NCBI GenBank assembly: GCA_900768785.1
Contig: CAAGEG010000148.1
Span: forward strand, 1 to 8,891
Length of the DNA: 8,891 nt
Direction: 5' to 3'
Origin: an uncultured Prevotella sp.
GTDB taxonomy: Bacteria > Bacteroidota > Bacteroidia > Bacteroidales > Bacteroidaceae
Of the stretch, positions 6,095 through 8,891 are shown piece after piece. The translations under genes were made by a program, and so were the position numbers. Below the pieces are notes generated by a model that worked only from the letters and a program-made list of their open reading frames with translations, was not told the origin of the DNA and did no database searches. Each line of letters begins with the position of its first letter. The first letter of the stretch is position 1.

Positions 6095-6251
6095 AATAAA
6101 AACCGTTTACCCTGTTTAACTTCGTTGATTAATTGAGACAATACACCTCGTTTTTACCATTCATCTTTATTACACGGTAAGTATAGGCAATTTGTTTTAT
6201 GATATTAAGGGTCTTTTGTGATGGTTTTTTTTCTTCAAGAGTAAAATATGG

Positions 6252-6298
6252 CATAGGCATAATATTTTTAGGGGTTTATTATCTAAACGTAGCCTATG
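6252..6298. other. Nested inverted repeat in the GH3-rpe gap
   Basis: CATAGGC (6252-6258) is the exact inverse of GCCTATG (6292-6298), and inside it TTTAG (6267-6271) is the inverse of CTAAA (6283-6287). An RNA from the minus strand could fold both stems as one long interrupted hairpin about 77 nt after the GH3 stop. The following tract (ATATTTTACTC) is only weakly U-rich, so it may be a poor terminator, an mRNA-stabilising element or part of the rpe leader. The rest of the 280-nt gap (6095-6374) is AT-rich with no gene and no clear TAnnTTTG box on the minus strand. Confidence 0.45.
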
Positions 6299-6374
6299 AA
6301 TATTTATTACAATTAATCAAAGAAAATTTGCAACATCATCATTTCAAACCATAAAAACAAACCGATATTCATTA

Positions 6375-8600
6375 TTATTTCAATGTGTAATCTATGATTT
6401 TAAGGTCTTGAACATCACTTGAATTGCCTACAAAAATCTGATAATCTCCGGGCACAACACGCATGGTGTTTGTCTCACAATCCCACAACTCGAAACTCTC
6501 TCTCGGTAAATCTATGGTTACGGTTTTGGTTTCTCCTGCCGCTAATGCCACACGAGAGAAAGCGCGCAAAGTCTTTAACGGACCGTCAACATCCGATTTC
6601 TTTTTCACATATACCTGTACCGTTTCCACTCCGTCGCATTTTCCGTCGTTGGTAACGGCAACCGAAATCATTTTTGATGCATCATTATAAGTAGGATTAT
6701 CAATTGAAAAATGAGTAAAACTCAGTCCATAGCCGAACGGCAACAAGGGTTTGCCGTTGAAATAACGATACGTGCGACCCGCCATATTATAATCGTCAAA
6801 CGGCGGAAGCTGACTGTCGTCACGATAAAACGTTACAGGCAACTTGCCGGAGGGGTTATAGTCGCCGAAAAGAACGTCAGCAACAGCATGTCCTCCTTGT
6901 TCGCCGGCATACCAAGCCTGTAATATGGCATCGCAAGTCTCTAACTCGGGAGTGAGGGCAACGGCACTTCCGCTACAATTAACAAGCACAATCTTCTTGC
7001 CGGCATTATGAAGAGCCTTTATAATATCACGTTGTACTTGTGGCAATTCTATTGTTGTGCGGTCGCCTTTATCAAATCCGGGCTTGTTTGTCTTTGCCTC
7101 TTCTCTCTCAAGATTAGGCGATATGCCACCGACAAAGATTATTGTTTCTGCATCTGAAGCCTTTGCCAACACATCACTAAGAGTATTTGTGCGGGTTGAA
7201 AGAACGTTCATATTCAATGTTGTACTGCCGTCGGCAGCTTCCGAAGAACCTGCTGCTGCACTCTCAGTTACAGTCATATCGGTAATGTCACACGCTTTTT
7301 CATAAGCCACCTTGCCTATTTTAGCCTCTATACCTTCAAGAACGGTAACCGTATGTGTGGGCTGTCCGAAGTAAATTCCCCATAACATTGTAGAGTCGGC
7401 TGCGTTTGGACCCATTACCATTATGCGTGATGCATCTTTTTTCAACGGCAATATGTTGTTGCGATTGTGCAAAAGAACCATCTGTTCGCGTGCCATTTGT
7501 AGGGCAAGGTCCTTATGTTCCTTACAAGCAACAACGCTTTCAGGAATACGAGTCCACTCGACAAGAGAGTCATTATCAAAGTCTCCAAGTTCAAAACGAG
7601 CCTCAAGAAGTCTCTTAACACTAACGTCTATCTGTTGTTCTGATATTAATCCCGCCTTAACAGCATCAGGAAGCGTACGATATTCATAGCCACATTCAAC
7701 ATCGGTACCGCTAATTACGGCTTTTGCCGATGCTTCTTCCGGGTTGGAAGTAACGCCATGACGCTCGGGTTTCCAAAAGTCGCTAATCGCTCCGCAGTCA
7801 CTTACAACAAGTCCGTCAAAGCCCCACTCGTCTCTAAGTATCTGTTGAAGTAATCTGTTGCTGCCACAACAGGGTTCGCCTTCAAATCTTTGGTAGGCGC
7901 ACATCACCTCTTTAACACCGCCTTTCTGCACCAAAGCCTTGAACGCCGGCAGATAAGTCTCCCACAAATCACGCGGTTTGAGGTTCTCGATATTAAAGAA
8001 ATGTCTTGTTTTCTCAGGTCCGCTATGTACGGCAAAATGCTTTGCGCAAGCATAAAGTTTCATGTATTTATGACCTTCGGGCCCTTGTAAGCCTCTCACA
8101 ACAGCCAATCCCATACGTGTATTCATGTAAGGGTCTTCGCCATAAGTCTCTTGTCCCCTACCCCAACGCGGATCTCTAAAGATGTTAATGTTGGGCGTCC
8201 AGAATGACAAACCTTGATATTTGCCCACGCGACCGGTCTTTCTCTGGACTGTGTTTTTAGCTCTTGCCTCATCGCTAACGGCAGTAAAGATACGTTCAAT
8301 AAGCACATCGTCAAATGAAGCCGCCATACCTATGCACGAAGGGAACACCGTTGAATAGCCGTTACGCCCTACTCCATGAAGGGCTTCGCTCCACCATGCG
8401 AATTCCGGAATGTCTAATCTTGCAATGGCTTTTGAACGATCCAGCATAACAACAGCCTTTTCTTCAAGTGTCATTCTTGAACAAAGGTCTGCCGCACGCT
8501 CTTTCGGAGAGAGATTAGGGTTCTTGTAAGGAAGTGTTTGTGCGTAAGTTGCACATAAGAAACATGCTGAGAGCAATGTCAAATAAATATATTTCTTCAT
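6375..8600 (-). CDS. Secreted GH3 glycoside hydrolase, probably beta-xylosidase
   Basis: This 741-residue protein has complete GH3 architecture. Residues 1-20 are a signal peptide (ATYA then Gln21; LSAC within it weakly resembles a lipobox). Residues about 30-335 form the N-terminal TIM barrel with WWSEALHGVGR (69-79), FWTPNINIFRDPRWGRGQET (133-152), AKHFAVHSGPE with K187/H188, and the nucleophile D268 in VVSDCGAI. Residues about 365-600 form the alpha/beta sandwich; E498 in GGISPNLEREE is the probable acid/base. Residues about 645-735 are the C-terminal fibronectin III-like domain. The FWTPNINIFRDPRWGRGQET form and domain order are those of Bacteroidetes beta-xylosidases and related beta-glucosidases; xylosidase is favoured but not proven. 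A short Ala/Ser/Gly-rich insert (about 447-460) precedes the acid/base loop. It lies 60 nt after the preceding secreted-protein gene, with a hairpin between, and no consensus promoter was seen there. Confidence 0.93.
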   Translation of the reverse strand: MKKYIYLTLLSACFLCATYAQTLPYKNPNLSPKERAADLCSRMTLEEKAVVMLDRSKAIARLDIPEFAWWSEALHGVGRNGYSTVFPSCIGMAASFDDVLIERIFTAVSDEARAKNTVQRKTGRVGKYQGLSFWTPNINIFRDPRWGRGQETYGEDPYMNTRMGLAVVRGLQGPEGHKYMKLYACAKHFAVHSGPEKTRHFFNIENLKPRDLWETYLPAFKALVQKGGVKEVMCAYQRFEGEPCCGSNRLLQQILRDEWGFDGLVVSDCGAISDFWKPERHGVTSNPEEASAKAVISGTDVECGYEYRTLPDAVKAGLISEQQIDVSVKRLLEARFELGDFDNDSLVEWTRIPESVVACKEHKDLALQMAREQMVLLHNRNNILPLKKDASRIMVMGPNAADSTMLWGIYFGQPTHTVTVLEGIEAKIGKVAYEKACDITDMTVTESAAAGSSEAADGSTTLNMNVLSTRTNTLSDVLAKASDAETIIFVGGISPNLEREEAKTNKPGFDKGDRTTIELPQVQRDIIKALHNAGKKIVLVNCSGSAVALTPELETCDAILQAWYAGEQGGHAVADVLFGDYNPSGKLPVTFYRDDSQLPPFDDYNMAGRTYRYFNGKPLLPFGYGLSFTHFSIDNPTYNDASKMISVAVTNDGKCDGVETVQVYVKKKSDVDGPLKTLRAFSRVALAAGETKTVTIDLPRESFELWDCETNTMRVVPGDYQIFVGNSSDVQDLKIIDYTLK

Positions 8601-8618
8601 GGTAAACTATAAAGGAAA

Positions 8619-8652
8619 GAGTCAGAAAGCATATATTTACACCTTCTGACTC
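8619..8652 (-). terminator. Intercistronic hairpin before the GH3 gene, possible terminator or attenuator
   Basis: GAGTCAGAA (8619-8627) pairs perfectly with TTCTGACTC (8644-8652) over a 16-nt loop. On the minus strand the stem is followed by TTTCCTTTATAG, a loose U-rich tail, and the GH3 ATG lies 18 nt beyond the stem. It starts 8 nt after the stop of the upstream gene. It could end that transcript, lower GH3 expression by partial termination, or protect a processed end. Confidence 0.6.
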
Positions 8653-8660
8653 AATAATAA

Positions 8661-8891
8661 TTATTTTACTAAAAATTTCTTTCCGTTACGTATATAAATG
8701 CCGGGCTTAGTGGCAGCATTTACTTCCACGCCTTGTAATGTGTATGTTCGGTTTGCATTTTTTGTAGCATCCGTAAACTCAACATTATGTATTGCGGTGC
8801 CTATTTCACCTTTTAGGTTTATCAATAAAGCCGCTTGTGCCTGTCCAACGGAAAATGTCAGTGTGTTAACAGCCGGAGTTGGTAAATTAAT
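8661..8891 (-). CDS. Secreted protein, C-terminal 76 residues with a sorting-type tail (5' part outside the window)
   Basis: The minus strand is open from the window edge at 8891 to a TAA at 8663-8661, giving 76 residues. The end reads YTLQGVEVNAATKPGIYIRN followed by GKKFLVK. This is the YxLxGxxV...GIYIxNGKK(x)xxK pattern of C-terminal tails on many secreted Bacteroidetes proteins, including type IX secretion (type A) sorting domains in Prevotella. The preceding part (ALLINLKGEIGTAIHNVEF, then TDATKNANRTY) has beta-strand character but was not recognised as a specific family. The catalytic or binding part lies outside the window. The position directly upstream of the GH3 gene on the same strand suggests a glycan-acting protein in the same unit; that is inference. 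Confidence 0.82.
   Translation of the reverse strand: MNLPTPAVNTLTFSVGQAQAALLINLKGEIGTAIHNVEFTDATKNANRTYTLQGVEVNAATKPGIYIRNGKKFLVK

Overview
The window looks like chromosomal DNA of a plant-polysaccharide-degrading member of the Bacteroidales, probably Prevotella-like. This rests on AT-rich intergenic DNA, translation starts with no Shine-Dalgarno sequence, several promoters of the Bacteroidetes form TTTG-N19/20-TAnnTTTG, a C-terminal tail of the GIYIxNGKK type seen on secreted Bacteroidetes proteins, and secreted glycoside hydrolases. The genus assignment is inference; no rRNA or other marker is present.

Left part (1-3333, all minus strand): three GH28 pectin-backbone hydrolases. Two are close tandem paralogues separated by 18 nt (423-1814, then the 5' part of a second copy at 1-404 that runs off the window) and probably form one transcript. 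The third (2005-3333) belongs to a different GH28 branch and has its own near-perfect promoter. No SusC/SusD pair, transporter or hybrid two-component sensor is visible, so if this is a polysaccharide utilisation locus its core lies to the left of the window.

Middle part (3334-3846, no protein gene; then 3847-5352, plus strand): the 513-nt intergenic region is the richest in unexplained structure. It holds a 22-bp tandem array that places a dyad-symmetric site every 22 bp, and a promoter-hairpin-terminator unit that predicts a small RNA of about 70 nt. A second promoter then drives a lipoprotein with an acidic low-complexity linker and a C-terminal domain resembling DUF6359. After it come a short imperfect repeat, a consensus promoter, a stand-alone ECF-type sigma factor and a strong bidirectional terminator.

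Right part (5444-8891, all minus strand): ribulose-phosphate 3-epimerase (rpe), a secreted GH3 enzyme most like beta-xylosidases, and the C-terminal 76 residues of a secreted protein with a sorting-type tail. A 9-bp hairpin sits between the last two. GH28 enzymes would release galacturonate from pectin and the GH3 would release xylose or glucose from oligosaccharides. Rpe links ribulose-5-P and xylulose-5-P in the pentose phosphate pathway, so its nearness to a xylosidase may be meaningful or coincidental.
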